A stretch of 64,000 nucleotides of DNA from Halobacteriovorax marinus (GTDB lineage: Bacteria > Bdellovibrionota > Bacteriovoracia > Bacteriovoracales > Bacteriovoracaceae), in assembly GCA_002163155.1 (NCBI GenBank), contig MAAO01000004.1:186001-250000 (forward strand). Direction: 5' to 3'. A program made the position numbers and the translations under genes. The stretch's first letter is position 1. Each line of letters starts with the position of its first letter. Under the pieces are notes generated by a model. It ran no database searches. It worked only from the letters and a program-made list of their open reading frames with translations, and had not been told where the DNA came from. Below are positions 27,142 to 35,368 of the stretch, one piece after another.

Positions 27142-27804
27142 ATGAAGATTGGTTTATTAAAAAAGGCTATTACATTCACACTTATGACTACTATGCTTTG
27201 GTCTTGTGGTGATAGTAAGAAGAAGAATACAGTTAATTCCACAGGGACTGGAGTGCAACTTCCAAGCTCACCAGTAGGTACGGGTCAAACTCAAGTTAGT
27301 GCTCAGAGCTATTCTTCTATCTTGAATCAAGTTCAATGTAGAACTGGAAATTATAATGGGTTTCAAATTGGCAGTAGGCTCTCCACCGTTTATACATTTC
27401 ACTTAGCGAATTCTAACAATGCAAGCCAAACCACTCTAAGTGGAAGTTTTGCCCCAGGTGGTGTTGGAGGCTCAGACGTCTCTAGAGTTTACCTCGGTGT
27501 TGGATATTACGGTGATGTAATGCTCGTTCAAAAGGTTACTCAAGGATCACAGGTCATTGGTTACAATGTCATTATTTCAATGTGTTCAATGTCTTCGACC
27601 TCAGGTGCTCCCTATATTTCTGACTCAAGACCATTGAGTAATTTTCAAGGTTCTATAACTATCGATGATGAAGTCAGTTGTGGGCATGGAATGATAGATA
27701 GAGCCAATACTGTTATGGTTTCTCAAACAGATCCTAACTACTCTTACCTACCGGCCTTTCAAGTGAATACTAGTTTCACAAAAGTTGGCTGTGTAAATTT
27801 CTAA
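27142..27804 (+). CDS. Lipoprotein of unknown function
   Basis: The start is set at 27142 because GAGGGG lies seven bases upstream and the product then begins with a clean lipoprotein signal (MKIGLLKKAITFTLMTTMLWSCG, Cys near residue 22). An upstream in-frame start at 27094 would add 16 charged residues before it. The mature part (about 200 residues) is Ser/Thr/Gly-rich and beta-rich and contains four further Cys residues that could form disulfides. Family not recognised. A terminator follows. Confidence 0.65.
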   Translation: MKIGLLKKAITFTLMTTMLWSCGDSKKKNTVNSTGTGVQLPSSPVGTGQTQVSAQSYSSILNQVQCRTGNYNGFQIGSRLSTVYTFHLANSNNASQTTLSGSFAPGGVGGSDVSRVYLGVGYYGDVMLVQKVTQGSQVIGYNVIISMCSMSSTSGAPYISDSRPLSNFQGSITIDDEVSCGHGMIDRANTVMVSQTDPNYSYLPAFQVNTSFTKVGCVNF

Positions 27805-27835
27805 TTATTAAAAAATTGAAAGAATTTAAAAGAAT

Positions 27836-27862
27836 AAAAGGCTTCGAAAGGAGCCTTTTTTA
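27836..27862 (+). terminator. Terminator of the lipoprotein gene at 27142
   Basis: The stem AAAAGGCT (27836-27843) / AGCCTTTT (27852-27859) has loop TCGAAAGG and runs into T. The stop codon of the convergent gene overlaps its right end. Confidence 0.82.
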
Positions 27863-29068
27863 ATAGGCTTTTTCTAGTTTGTGACCAGGAAAGTAAAGAG
27901 CAAGAATCTTCTTATAACTCCATCCCTTTTGAGCTAAATCTAAGGCCCCTAACTGACACATTCCTACTCCATGGCCAAGGCCACTTCCACTTACAGCAAA
28001 GGCCCTCTTTGAATCATTCCAGTTTAGAGAGAAATTATTAGAAGGAAAGAGAACCCTTCCAAAGTATCTTCTAAAAATAGGCTTAGCGACGACAAGGTGT
28101 AGATCACCCCAGTATAAACGAATTGAATTTCTCTTCTTCGAATCTGCTAAAATTTTGATTTTCTTTTTTCCACTAATCTTTGTCTTAAGATTAATAAGTT
28201 TTTTCTTCTGGGCCCATTTTAAGAAAGAAAGAAATCTCTTATAAGAAATCTTCTTCCTCCATTTCTTTTTTCCATGACCAATACAATGACCACCTTTTGG
28301 ATTCTTGTGATAACCGATAACTGTATTTCCCCAGACTTGATCAGGTCTAAGGATTTTTCCTCCGCATTTAGCGTGAAAGAATATTGGGGTGAGTTTACCT
28401 TTGGGCGTAACCAGCACCTCACCTTGAGTTTCAGTAGTTGCTAAGTCTGTACTCCTAGTCATATCAAAGAATGATCCAGAGACTTGATGCTTTTCCGAAC
28501 TTTCAAGATGGTAATGGGCTTTTCTTCCAAGAGTTTTTGAAACTTGGTTTGTTTTCATTTTATGAAGGGCATAAGACCTTGCTGCTACAGCTTGAGCTTT
28601 CAGAGCCTCCAGGGGCCATGAGCTATTCATTTCCTTGGCAAGTAAACCGCTAATATAATCTTCAAGTCTTGTCTCTTGAACCACATCACAACTATCACTT
28701 TTCGGTGATGTTACAATATCGACAGTTCCCATATACTTCTTACCACTAACAGTAACTAAACCAGTCATTGAATTAAGAGACGCTAAGAGAGTTGGTTTTT
28801 TAAATTTCTTTCTATTTTTATGACCGAATGAATCGCAGTTAAACTTAATCCTCTTTCTTCCAGGAAAGACTTTCAACTTATTTCCTAAATGAAAAGTTCT
28901 TTTAAGGTCGGTTCCTGAAACAATAACTTTCTTTAAGGATTGCCCCACACGAACTCGTATTTTTGGCTCAGCAAACCCTGTAACAAGATAAGGAGTGATC
29001 TCTGCAAAAGTTTGCACAGATAGAACTGTTGATAAATAAATTGAAAATAAAAAGCAAATCCTGTGCAA
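27860..29068 (-). CDS. SpoIID/LytB-domain protein
   Basis: SpoIID-domain proteins act on peptidoglycan, as glycan-strand lytic transglycosylases or as amidase activators. The 402-residue protein has a signal peptide (about 1-22), a beta-rich N-terminal part and the SpoIID domain: EDYISGLLAKEMNSSWPLEALKAQAVAARSYAL (in part), TQGEVLVTPKGKLTPIFFHAKCGG, and the C-terminal SGSGLGHGVGMCQLGALDLAQKG. The start is TTG at 29068 with GGAG five bases upstream. In a predator or filamenting cell it could remodel walls; that role is inferred. Confidence 0.88.
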   Translation of the reverse strand: MHRICFLFSIYLSTVLSVQTFAEITPYLVTGFAEPKIRVRVGQSLKKVIVSGTDLKRTFHLGNKLKVFPGRKRIKFNCDSFGHKNRKKFKKPTLLASLNSMTGLVTVSGKKYMGTVDIVTSPKSDSCDVVQETRLEDYISGLLAKEMNSSWPLEALKAQAVAARSYALHKMKTNQVSKTLGRKAHYHLESSEKHQVSGSFFDMTRSTDLATTETQGEVLVTPKGKLTPIFFHAKCGGKILRPDQVWGNTVIGYHKNPKGGHCIGHGKKKWRKKISYKRFLSFLKWAQKKKLINLKTKISGKKKIKILADSKKRNSIRLYWGDLHLVVAKPIFRRYFGRVLFPSNNFSLNWNDSKRAFAVSGSGLGHGVGMCQLGALDLAQKGWSYKKILALYFPGHKLEKAY

Positions 29069-29133
29069 AAAAACTCCATCCTGAGTAATCTACAACTATT
29101 CTATGCTTTTTTTAGAAAGGTCTCAATATAGAA

Positions 29134-29985
29134 TTAGCTTTTTCCTAATAATTTCATGATTTTTTGAAGGTCAATCCAAGCTGTTCTCTTCATTGATGGA
29201 TTGATTTGTAGTAAATCGGGGTGAAAAACAGGAAAAAACTTAAAATCGAGCTCACCGTTCTTAAATTTCACTTGTCTATCAAATTCACTTCCATGAACCT
29301 TTGATAGCTTTTCCTTTTTACCATAGAGAATATTTGTGGCCACAGCGCCAAGTGTAATGACAATTTCTGGTTTGAAATAAATAATTTCGTTTAGGACATT
29401 TTCTAAAATTTCAGAGTCACTCTTTCCAACAAGAGGAGTTCTAAGAAATTCTCCTTCATCTAGCTTCATTGAAAAAATCATTTTTCCAAGAAGTTCGGAT
29501 TGATCATGGGAAGATTTCCAAGGGCTATCCTCAGGGACGAGTTCTTCAAAACTAGATTCTCCTACAATTAAAACATTAATTGATTTTAGACTCTCCACTT
29601 CTAAGACTGAATACTTGGATTTGATTTGGTCTGCGATTTCACTTTCTGATTGAGGTACACTAAAGGATGATGAAACAACGGCCTTAGAAGTTTCGTCTTT
29701 TAATATTGATCCAAACCTAGACTCTACTGGTCCTTTCTTCTCAACATTTTCTTTTAAGGAGTTTAGAACCTTTTCCTTAGACAGAGGCTCTTTACTGGCC
29801 ACCCTTAGGATTGACTCTTTAACTTCCACTTCTTTAACAGGTTGCCTTTTAGCGCTCTTAGGGATTGCATTCCTAGATATATACCAAGAAGAGTCACGAA
29901 ATAGTGCTCCACAATAGAATTGCCCAAGCCCTGAGCTCCCTTCTATCTTCTTAATATTATTACGAATTTCTTTATAATTTATCAT
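29134..29985 (-). CDS. Uracil-DNA glycosylase superfamily-like protein lacking the Fe-S cysteines
   Basis: The C-terminal 170 residues have the family-4 UDG layout: INVLIVGESSFEE, the middle PEIVITLGAVATNILYG, and the terminal FHPDLLQINPSMKRTAWIDLQKIM, which matches the HPxxLL-P-K--W-DL block. Family-4 enzymes bind a 4Fe-4S cluster with four cysteines; only one cysteine is visible here, near the N-terminus. The GEAPG-type active-site loop is altered (GESSFEEL). It may be an inactive or changed relative. The N-terminal 110 residues are a charged, low-complexity extension. The start is uncertain: ATG 29985 or TTG 29994. Confidence 0.68.
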   Translation of the reverse strand: MINYKEIRNNIKKIEGSSGLGQFYCGALFRDSSWYISRNAIPKSAKRQPVKEVEVKESILRVASKEPLSKEKVLNSLKENVEKKGPVESRFGSILKDETSKAVVSSSFSVPQSESEIADQIKSKYSVLEVESLKSINVLIVGESSFEELVPEDSPWKSSHDQSELLGKMIFSMKLDEGEFLRTPLVGKSDSEILENVLNEIIYFKPEIVITLGAVATNILYGKKEKLSKVHGSEFDRQVKFKNGELDFKFFPVFHPDLLQINPSMKRTAWIDLQKIMKLLGKS

Positions 29986-30131
29986 TACTCTCAACTAATA
30001 TCATCTAAGTGCAAAATATTGCTAGGAAAATTGTCCCCAAAACTAAAATAACCCTACCATAAATTAAGCTAACCTCAAATAATCCCGAAAAAAGTATTAG
30101 CACATTTAAAAACCTGCAAGGAGAAACCTAA

Positions 30132-30344
30132 ATGTCACAAGATCTAGACTTCCGCTTCGAAAAATTTGAAGAGTACTTTGGCGATGCCGATCAAGTAAAA
30201 AAACATATGGATAACTGCAATGTATGTAATGCAAAATTAGTACAAACTCACATGTCTGATTTCAAGAATTTAATTGTTCAAGAAACTGCAAGATGTCCTG
30301 AATGCGGTCAGGGTAATAAGAAAGTTATACACATCATTAATTGA
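30132..30344 (+). CDS. Small zinc-ribbon-like protein
   Basis: A 70-residue protein with two CxxC pairs (CNVC near 29-32 and CPEC near 54-57) and a nearby His (HMDNCNVC), likely to bind one zinc ion. The N-terminal 25 residues are acidic. GGAG precedes the ATG clearly. It ends three bases before the uvrC stop on the other strand. Function is unknown. Confidence 0.7.
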   Translation: MSQDLDFRFEKFEEYFGDADQVKKHMDNCNVCNAKLVQTHMSDFKNLIVQETARCPECGQGNKKVIHIIN

Positions 30345-30347
30345 ATA

Positions 30348-32219
30348 TTAGTTTTCGTAGAGGGCCAATGTTTTTACAATGGCCTTCGCGATTTTACTTC
30401 TTACCGAAAAATACCTTTCTATTTCCAGAGCATCCATCATTTTTAATTCAGCAATTGATTTATCTATAACTGCAAGCATTTTCTCTCTAGTCTTAGGACC
30501 CACCCCTTCTACAAGATCAATCCAACTGGTAATAAGCTTCTTCTTCTCTTCCTTATGATGCAATCTTCTTGAGAACCTATGTGCCTCATCTCTCATTTGA
30601 ACAACAATTCGAAAAAGAGACTTACACTTAGAGAGAAAATAGGGATTGCTTCTCCCGGGAATAATGAGCCTCTCTTCAGTTCTAGATACTTCACTACTTT
30701 TAAAAGTCGATCTCTTCTTGTCCACCTTAGACTTAGCAATTCCAACTACAGGTGTAGTGAGATCAAAATCCTTGAGAGCATTTACAAACATATTCACTTG
30801 CCCAATTCCTCCATCGACGATGAAAACATCTGGCATATTTCCTCTTTGAATTCTTCTTTCGATCACTTCTTTCATCATTGCAAAATCATTATTCCCCTCA
30901 GGACGTTCTTGCAAATGATAATGTCTATAGGATTTCTTATCAGGCTTTCCATCATGAAAAACAATTCTCGCAGCAGTTGGAGACTTCCCCTGAAAGACCG
31001 CAATGTCATAGCATTCTAAAACAACTGGTCTCTCTCTTAAAGAAAGAAGATCCTTTAACTTATTTAGGCCCACATAAACACTATCTTCATTTAGAATTCG
31101 AACTCTCTGTTGCTCGTAGGCATGGTCAGCCGTGAGTCTCATCAACGATTCAAATTTCTTTCCAGGAGCGAGACATTTAATTTTTAATTTGTGTCCTTCT
31201 AGAAAAGCTTCACTCATTATCTGATTAAGCTCACTAGAAAAGGGTGTGATTATTTTTTGAGGAGCAGAATCAAAAGTTGTTGTGTAATACTGAAAGAGGA
31301 ATTGAGCAACTTCTGATGGAATCTCATCATTACAGTCGACTTTAGGAAAATGAAAATTCTTGTGACCCAACAAAACACCCTTTCTCATCATATACACGGA
31401 AATTTCTATTTCAATATCCCCGACATGAAAGGCGACAACATCAATATCTTTTTGATCATCTTTAATTTCTGCATTTGTTTGCTTAGAAAAATTCAAAAAT
31501 TCATTCAATAACTGAATATTATCTCTCATCATAGCTGCACTTTCATATTGCTCATTGTGAGCCAGTTCGTGCATTCGCCTTTCTAAATCCGCTATTCCCT
31601 TGCGCCCTCTTCCTCTAAAGAAACTCAATGCAAGCAAGAGGTCTTTATCATAATCAGCTTTAGCAATATAGGACACACAAGGAGCTGTACATTGCTTCAT
31701 TTGATAGAGCAGGCATGGCTCTTTTCTTGAGTTAAAATCTCTAAGTGTACAATCTCTTAATTTAAATGATTTTGTAAGAACCTTTAAAATTTCTGAAATA
31801 TTACTGCCCACAACAAATGGACCGAAGACCTCAATATTCTTATTTCTCTTAGGCCTTCTTTCGTAAACAAGTCTAGGAAAATCCTCACTGAAATTAACAA
31901 CCACATAGGGGTAGGATTTATCATCCTTTAATCTAATATTATATTTGGGGGAAAACTTCTTGATAAGGTTGTTTTCTAATACAAAAGCTTCTGCGTCGGT
32001 TTCTGTGATAATAAAATCAAAATCATTTATATGACTGACCAAAATTTCAGTTTTTGGGCCCTTAGCAGAGTTATTAAAGTAAGAACTCACCCTAACTCTC
32101 AGATTCTTAGCTTTTCCAACATATAACACGACTTCCCCATGAAGACTGATCTTCTTCATGAGGTAACATCCGGCTTTATTTGGAAGAGTTTTAGCCTTAT
32201 CGAGTAATTTAGTTTGCAT
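30348..32219 (-). CDS. uvrC: UvrC, excinuclease ABC subunit C
   Basis: UvrC makes both incisions around bulky DNA lesions in nucleotide excision repair. The 623-residue protein has the GIY-YIG nuclease (GCYLMK, LYVGKAKNLRVRVSSYF), a UVR helix pair near residues 205-240 (ADLERRMHELAHNEQYESAAMMRD), the RNase H-like nuclease (VLECYDIAVFQG, VFIVDGGIGQV) and the C-terminal helix-hairpin-helix (LVEGVGPKTREKMLAVI). Length is typical. It is flanked by two small zinc-ribbon genes on the other strand. Confidence 0.96.
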   Translation of the reverse strand: MQTKLLDKAKTLPNKAGCYLMKKISLHGEVVLYVGKAKNLRVRVSSYFNNSAKGPKTEILVSHINDFDFIITETDAEAFVLENNLIKKFSPKYNIRLKDDKSYPYVVVNFSEDFPRLVYERRPKRNKNIEVFGPFVVGSNISEILKVLTKSFKLRDCTLRDFNSRKEPCLLYQMKQCTAPCVSYIAKADYDKDLLLALSFFRGRGRKGIADLERRMHELAHNEQYESAAMMRDNIQLLNEFLNFSKQTNAEIKDDQKDIDVVAFHVGDIEIEISVYMMRKGVLLGHKNFHFPKVDCNDEIPSEVAQFLFQYYTTTFDSAPQKIITPFSSELNQIMSEAFLEGHKLKIKCLAPGKKFESLMRLTADHAYEQQRVRILNEDSVYVGLNKLKDLLSLRERPVVLECYDIAVFQGKSPTAARIVFHDGKPDKKSYRHYHLQERPEGNNDFAMMKEVIERRIQRGNMPDVFIVDGGIGQVNMFVNALKDFDLTTPVVGIAKSKVDKKRSTFKSSEVSRTEERLIIPGRSNPYFLSKCKSLFRIVVQMRDEAHRFSRRLHHKEEKKKLITSWIDLVEGVGPKTREKMLAVIDKSIAELKMMDALEIERYFSVRSKIAKAIVKTLALYEN

Positions 32220-32313
32220 GATTGCGTTGCGTTCCGTCTTTACTTTTTCTATTAATATTCATATTATTACTGACTATCTAATATTACCAATAGATAAAAA
32301 CAAAGGTTTCAGA

Positions 32314-32733
32314 ATGTCTGAATTAAGTGTAGGAAAAGAAGTTCTGTCCTATTGTTCAAAATGTAAACTTACCCTAGCACATACTATTGTAGCTATGAAA
32401 GATACACAAACGATACACCGTGTAGAGTGTAGAACTTGTAAAAATACTCACGCTTACAAAGACCCTTCTGCTGTCAAAATGAAGGCCGCAACAAGAAAGA
32501 AAACAACTCGTAAAACAACTAAAAAAACAACATCTGTTGCTGATCTTTGGATGGAAGCTATAAACTCTGCGACTTCTAAGTCTCAAGAATACTCTATACG
32601 TGCTAAGTTTGCTCAAGGTGATATTATTGATCATCCTAAATTTGGACCAGGTTTTATCGATAGAACGATTGATGAAGATAAAATTGAAGTTATCTTTCGT
32701 CACGAAATTAAAACTCTCATTCATAATAAATAG
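32314..32733 (+). CDS. Zinc-ribbon protein with a PcrA/UvrD C-terminal-like Tudor domain
   Basis: The start at 32314 (MSELSVGKEVLSYC) has AAAGG seven bases upstream; longer in-frame starts lack a site. The 139-residue protein has a zinc ribbon (CSKCK and CRTCK, near residues 14-17 and 41-44), a basic Lys/Thr linker (about 55-75) and a C-terminal segment GDIIDHPKFGPGFIDRTIDE...VIFRHEIKTLIHNK. This last part resembles the small Tudor-like domain at the C-terminus of PcrA/UvrD helicases, which contacts RNA polymerase. It starts about 95 bases from the divergent uvrC. A role at the transcription-repair interface is possible but inferred. Confidence 0.7.
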   Translation: MSELSVGKEVLSYCSKCKLTLAHTIVAMKDTQTIHRVECRTCKNTHAYKDPSAVKMKAATRKKTTRKTTKKTTSVADLWMEAINSATSKSQEYSIRAKFAQGDIIDHPKFGPGFIDRTIDEDKIEVIFRHEIKTLIHNK

Positions 32734-32741
32734 AAATTTCT

Positions 32742-32765
32742 AAGGACCCCAAAGGGTCCTTTTAT
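32742..32765 (+). terminator. Terminator of the zinc-ribbon/Tudor gene
   Basis: The perfect 8-bp stem AAGGACCC (32742-32749) / GGGTCCTT (32754-32761), loop CAAA, runs into TTTTAT on the plus strand. Confidence 0.85.
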
Positions 32766-32773
32766 AATTTTCA

Positions 32774-32810
32774 TACAAAAAAAGCTCCCATTAAGGAGCT
32801 TTTCTTTTTT
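32774..32810 (-). terminator. Bidirectional terminator, mainly for the glycine-rich protein gene
   Basis: The stem AAAAGCTCC (32780-32788) / GGAGCTTTT (32795-32803), loop CATTAA, has T-runs on both strands. It lies 30 bases beyond the stop of the minus-strand gene at 32833. Confidence 0.85.
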
Positions 32811-32832
32811 CAATTAAATTATCTTTTAAAAA

Positions 32833-34503
32833 TTAGAGTCCTGCATAACCACCAACACTAAAGTTAAACCCTAGGTTACCAGCGCCATACATAGAACCGT
32901 TAGCTCCAGCATTAGCTCCTCCACCGTAGTAAGAAGTGTTGTACAGGTCTTGCTTAGCATTTTGAAAGTTCTGATAAAGCGCTTGATTAGCCGCTTGACC
33001 AGTTATAGCGTTCCCTTGAGCTCTAGCATAACCAGCTTGACTCTGTCCTCGAACATCCATTTGCATTTGTCTTTGTTGCTGATACTGGGCCTGCTGCTGC
33101 TGCTGGTATTGAGCGTTGCCGCCACCTTGCATTCCACCATTCCAGCCACCAGAATTATTCCAATAACCACCGTTATTAGCTCCTGGGCCACCCCAGTTAT
33201 TCATTCCCATTCCACCGCCGGTAATTCCAGGACCATAGATTCCGCCGCCTAGGCCGCCGCCCATACCGTTGCCGATACCACCGCCGAAGTTAATGCCGCC
33301 ACCCATTCCCGGGTAACCCATGCCGCCGCCCATGCCGCCACCCATTCCAGGATAACCCATGCCGCCGCCAATTCCGCCGCCGATTCTAATTCCGCCACCC
33401 ATTCCTGGGTAACCCATGCCACCGCCCATGCCGCCACCCATTCCTGGATAACCCATGCCACCGCCCATGCCGCCGCCGATTCTAATTCCACCGCCCATTC
33501 CTGGGAAGCCCATGCCCATGCCGCCACCCATTCCTGGGTAACCCATGCCGCCGCCCATGCCACCGCCTATGCCGATGCCACCGCCGATATTAATTCCGCC
33601 GCCCATTCCTGGTCCATACATTCCGCCACCCATTCCAGGGTAACCAAATCCACCGCTCATGCCGCCGTTAATTCCACCATAAGGATTCATTCCAATTCCA
33701 AGACCACCTGGGTACATTCCTCCACCCATGCCGCCGCCCATACCGCCACCAATACCGATATTAATACCGCCACCGATTCCGCCAGGATACATTCCACCGC
33801 CTCCACCAAAGAGACCGTTCATTGCTCCAAGACCAAGACCCATTCCAAGACCACCACCGAAGCCCATTGAGCCTCCGCCGCCGCCAAATCCACCGCCGAA
33901 ACCACCACTGATTCCACCGCCGTAACCAGGTCCCATCATTCCACCAAGAAAACCTGGTGAATATCCAGCTGATCCAAATGCATTACCTTGACCACCATAA
34001 CCATTTCCACCGTATCCGCCGTAACCAGCGTAGCCTCCACCGACTCCCATTCCACCACCTGCACCGCAGGAACCAGCAAAAGATTCAGCTTCACCAGGAA
34101 GAATTGGGGGAGCCCCTCTTTCTGTTGAATAATTTAAATATGAATTAAATCGTGATGTACAAGCACTATGTCCAGACTCATAAGCGCTTGCCCATGCTTT
34201 CTGTCCCTTATACTGATACTTCGCTCCAAAATAGGAAGCGCCTAAGAAGGCCAATGGTCCGGCAATCACTCCTAGAGTTTCAGCAAGTTTATTCTGCTCA
34301 GGTTCTTGGTAGAGCAGACACTCGATACAATCGACGTTATCTATATTTTCAGAGTTTAGAGCTATACACATTCTCATGTTCTTTTCGCCAACACCTTGAC
34401 AATCATCCATAGCAGCAGCAAAACCATTTCCTGAATGTGTCAGGGTCAGTCCAGCTACCAAAAGATAGTGTTTCCATGTTGTTTTAGATCTTGAGTTCTT
34501 CAT
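32833..34503 (-). CDS. Exported glycine-rich repeat protein
   Basis: The 556-residue protein starts at ATG 34503 (GGAG six bases upstream; the in-frame TTG 34515 overlaps that site). It has a signal peptide ending near GNGFA, a mature N-terminal domain of about 130 residues with six Cys residues in the first half (DDCQ, MRMC, DCIEC), a hydrophobic stretch (LGVIAGPLAFLGASYFG), then some 280 residues of Gly/Met/Tyr/Pro repeats (units like GYPGMGGGMGGGM and GGGIRIGGG), a Gln-rich segment (QYQQQQQAQYQQQRQMQ) and a tail ending GGYAGL. It may be a surface or extracellular structural protein. No family was recognised. Confidence 0.7.
   Translation of the reverse strand: MKNSRSKTTWKHYLLVAGLTLTHSGNGFAAAMDDCQGVGEKNMRMCIALNSENIDNVDCIECLLYQEPEQNKLAETLGVIAGPLAFLGASYFGAKYQYKGQKAWASAYESGHSACTSRFNSYLNYSTERGAPPILPGEAESFAGSCGAGGGMGVGGGYAGYGGYGGNGYGGQGNAFGSAGYSPGFLGGMMGPGYGGGISGGFGGGFGGGGGSMGFGGGLGMGLGLGAMNGLFGGGGGMYPGGIGGGINIGIGGGMGGGMGGGMYPGGLGIGMNPYGGINGGMSGGFGYPGMGGGMYGPGMGGGINIGGGIGIGGGMGGGMGYPGMGGGMGMGFPGMGGGIRIGGGMGGGMGYPGMGGGMGGGMGYPGMGGGIRIGGGIGGGMGYPGMGGGMGGGMGYPGMGGGINFGGGIGNGMGGGLGGGIYGPGITGGGMGMNNWGGPGANNGGYWNNSGGWNGGMQGGGNAQYQQQQQAQYQQQRQMQMDVRGQSQAGYARAQGNAITGQAANQALYQNFQNAKQDLYNTSYYGGGANAGANGSMYGAGNLGFNFSVGGYAGL
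33240..34060 (-). repeat. GC-rich tandem coding repeats (Gly-Met-Gly-Tyr-Pro type)
   Basis: Imperfect tandem units coding for GYPGMGGG(M/I)-type peptides fill this stretch. Local base composition is far richer in G+C than the surrounding AT-rich sequence because of GGC/GGT glycine codons. Near-identical units at about 33300-33560 should be prone to slippage and copy-number change. Confidence 0.8.
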
Positions 34504-34682
34504 CTTCTTCTCCAAATCACAGGCCTTTAGTCCTGCTTTTATTATATCTCGTAAACTAGTCGGTGATTAATTGATTAAACTTTAGCAGTATAGTTTAAAC
34601 CCAGTTAAATCACTGATATTACACAAACGTTAATATTTATCTTCATTTACAGAGACTATATAGATAGGTTATTTATTAATTT

Positions 34683-35273
34683 ATGGATTTTACTCGTCTC
34701 ATAGAGTGGCTCATCTTTGGTGGGATCATTCTTTACGCCATTTATACAATGATCTCAATTAAGGAAGAGAAACAAGCCTACGTGGAAAATAGCGTGGAAT
34801 TTGAATTTAAAAACTTCCTCTTCTTTCTTCCTAGCTGGTGGAGCAATACTACTAAAGAAGGCGAAGAAGACCATGTTACTTTTGAGCGAACTGATACTAG
34901 ATACGACTGGAAGGCTACACTTGAGTGGAATAAGGCCAGTGACGAAGAGTTCTCCACCCCCATAGAAGAAGTCCTAGTTAAGAGACTAGAACAATTCAAA
35001 CTCATTTTTGATCCTGAAGAAAGTGTCATCGATACTCCTGCAAAATTTGAAGAGTTTATTCCAGTTATTGAAGGAAGAGTGGAAATTGTTCATATTGAAG
35101 GGACTGCTACAGAAGACGTTAGTGAAAGAGTTTACTTTGATTCCTACTTGATTAAGGACAATATTAATCAAGCCTTTCTCTTTGCCCATAGTAGAAGCTC
35201 TATTCTCAATGGAGCTGTGGAAGGCCCCTATTTTGAAGAGGTTATGAGGACTTTTGAGTTCCTTCACCAGTAG
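34683..35273 (+). CDS. Single-membrane-segment protein of unknown function
   Basis: The 196-residue protein has one membrane segment at about 8-25 (EWLIFGGIILYAIYTMI) near the N-terminus and an acidic soluble domain (about 30-196) with alternating strands and a tryptophan pair (FLPSWWSN). No motif was recognised. The ribosome-binding site is weak (AGG about 15 bases upstream). It probably faces the cytoplasm or periplasm as an anchored domain. Confidence 0.55.
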   Translation: MDFTRLIEWLIFGGIILYAIYTMISIKEEKQAYVENSVEFEFKNFLFFLPSWWSNTTKEGEEDHVTFERTDTRYDWKATLEWNKASDEEFSTPIEEVLVKRLEQFKLIFDPEESVIDTPAKFEEFIPVIEGRVEIVHIEGTATEDVSERVYFDSYLIKDNINQAFLFAHSRSSILNGAVEGPYFEEVMRTFEFLHQ

Positions 35274-35368
35274 TGTCCAATATCTATACGCATCTATATT
35301 AATTACAAAATTCCCAGCTCTCACCATCTTCTTTGGTAAAATCCTCTAAATTTGAAAAAGGAAAATTC

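Noticed and set aside
33240-33600. Repeat array as a CRISPR
   Set aside because: The repeats are in frame, coding, imperfect and without unique spacers of constant length.
33240-34060. Open frames on both strands with repeats such as AWAVAWVIQEW and Pro-rich PPPIPPPIP
   Set aside because: These are other-frame readings of the glycine-rich repeats; the glycine frame has the signal peptide, ribosome-binding site and terminator.
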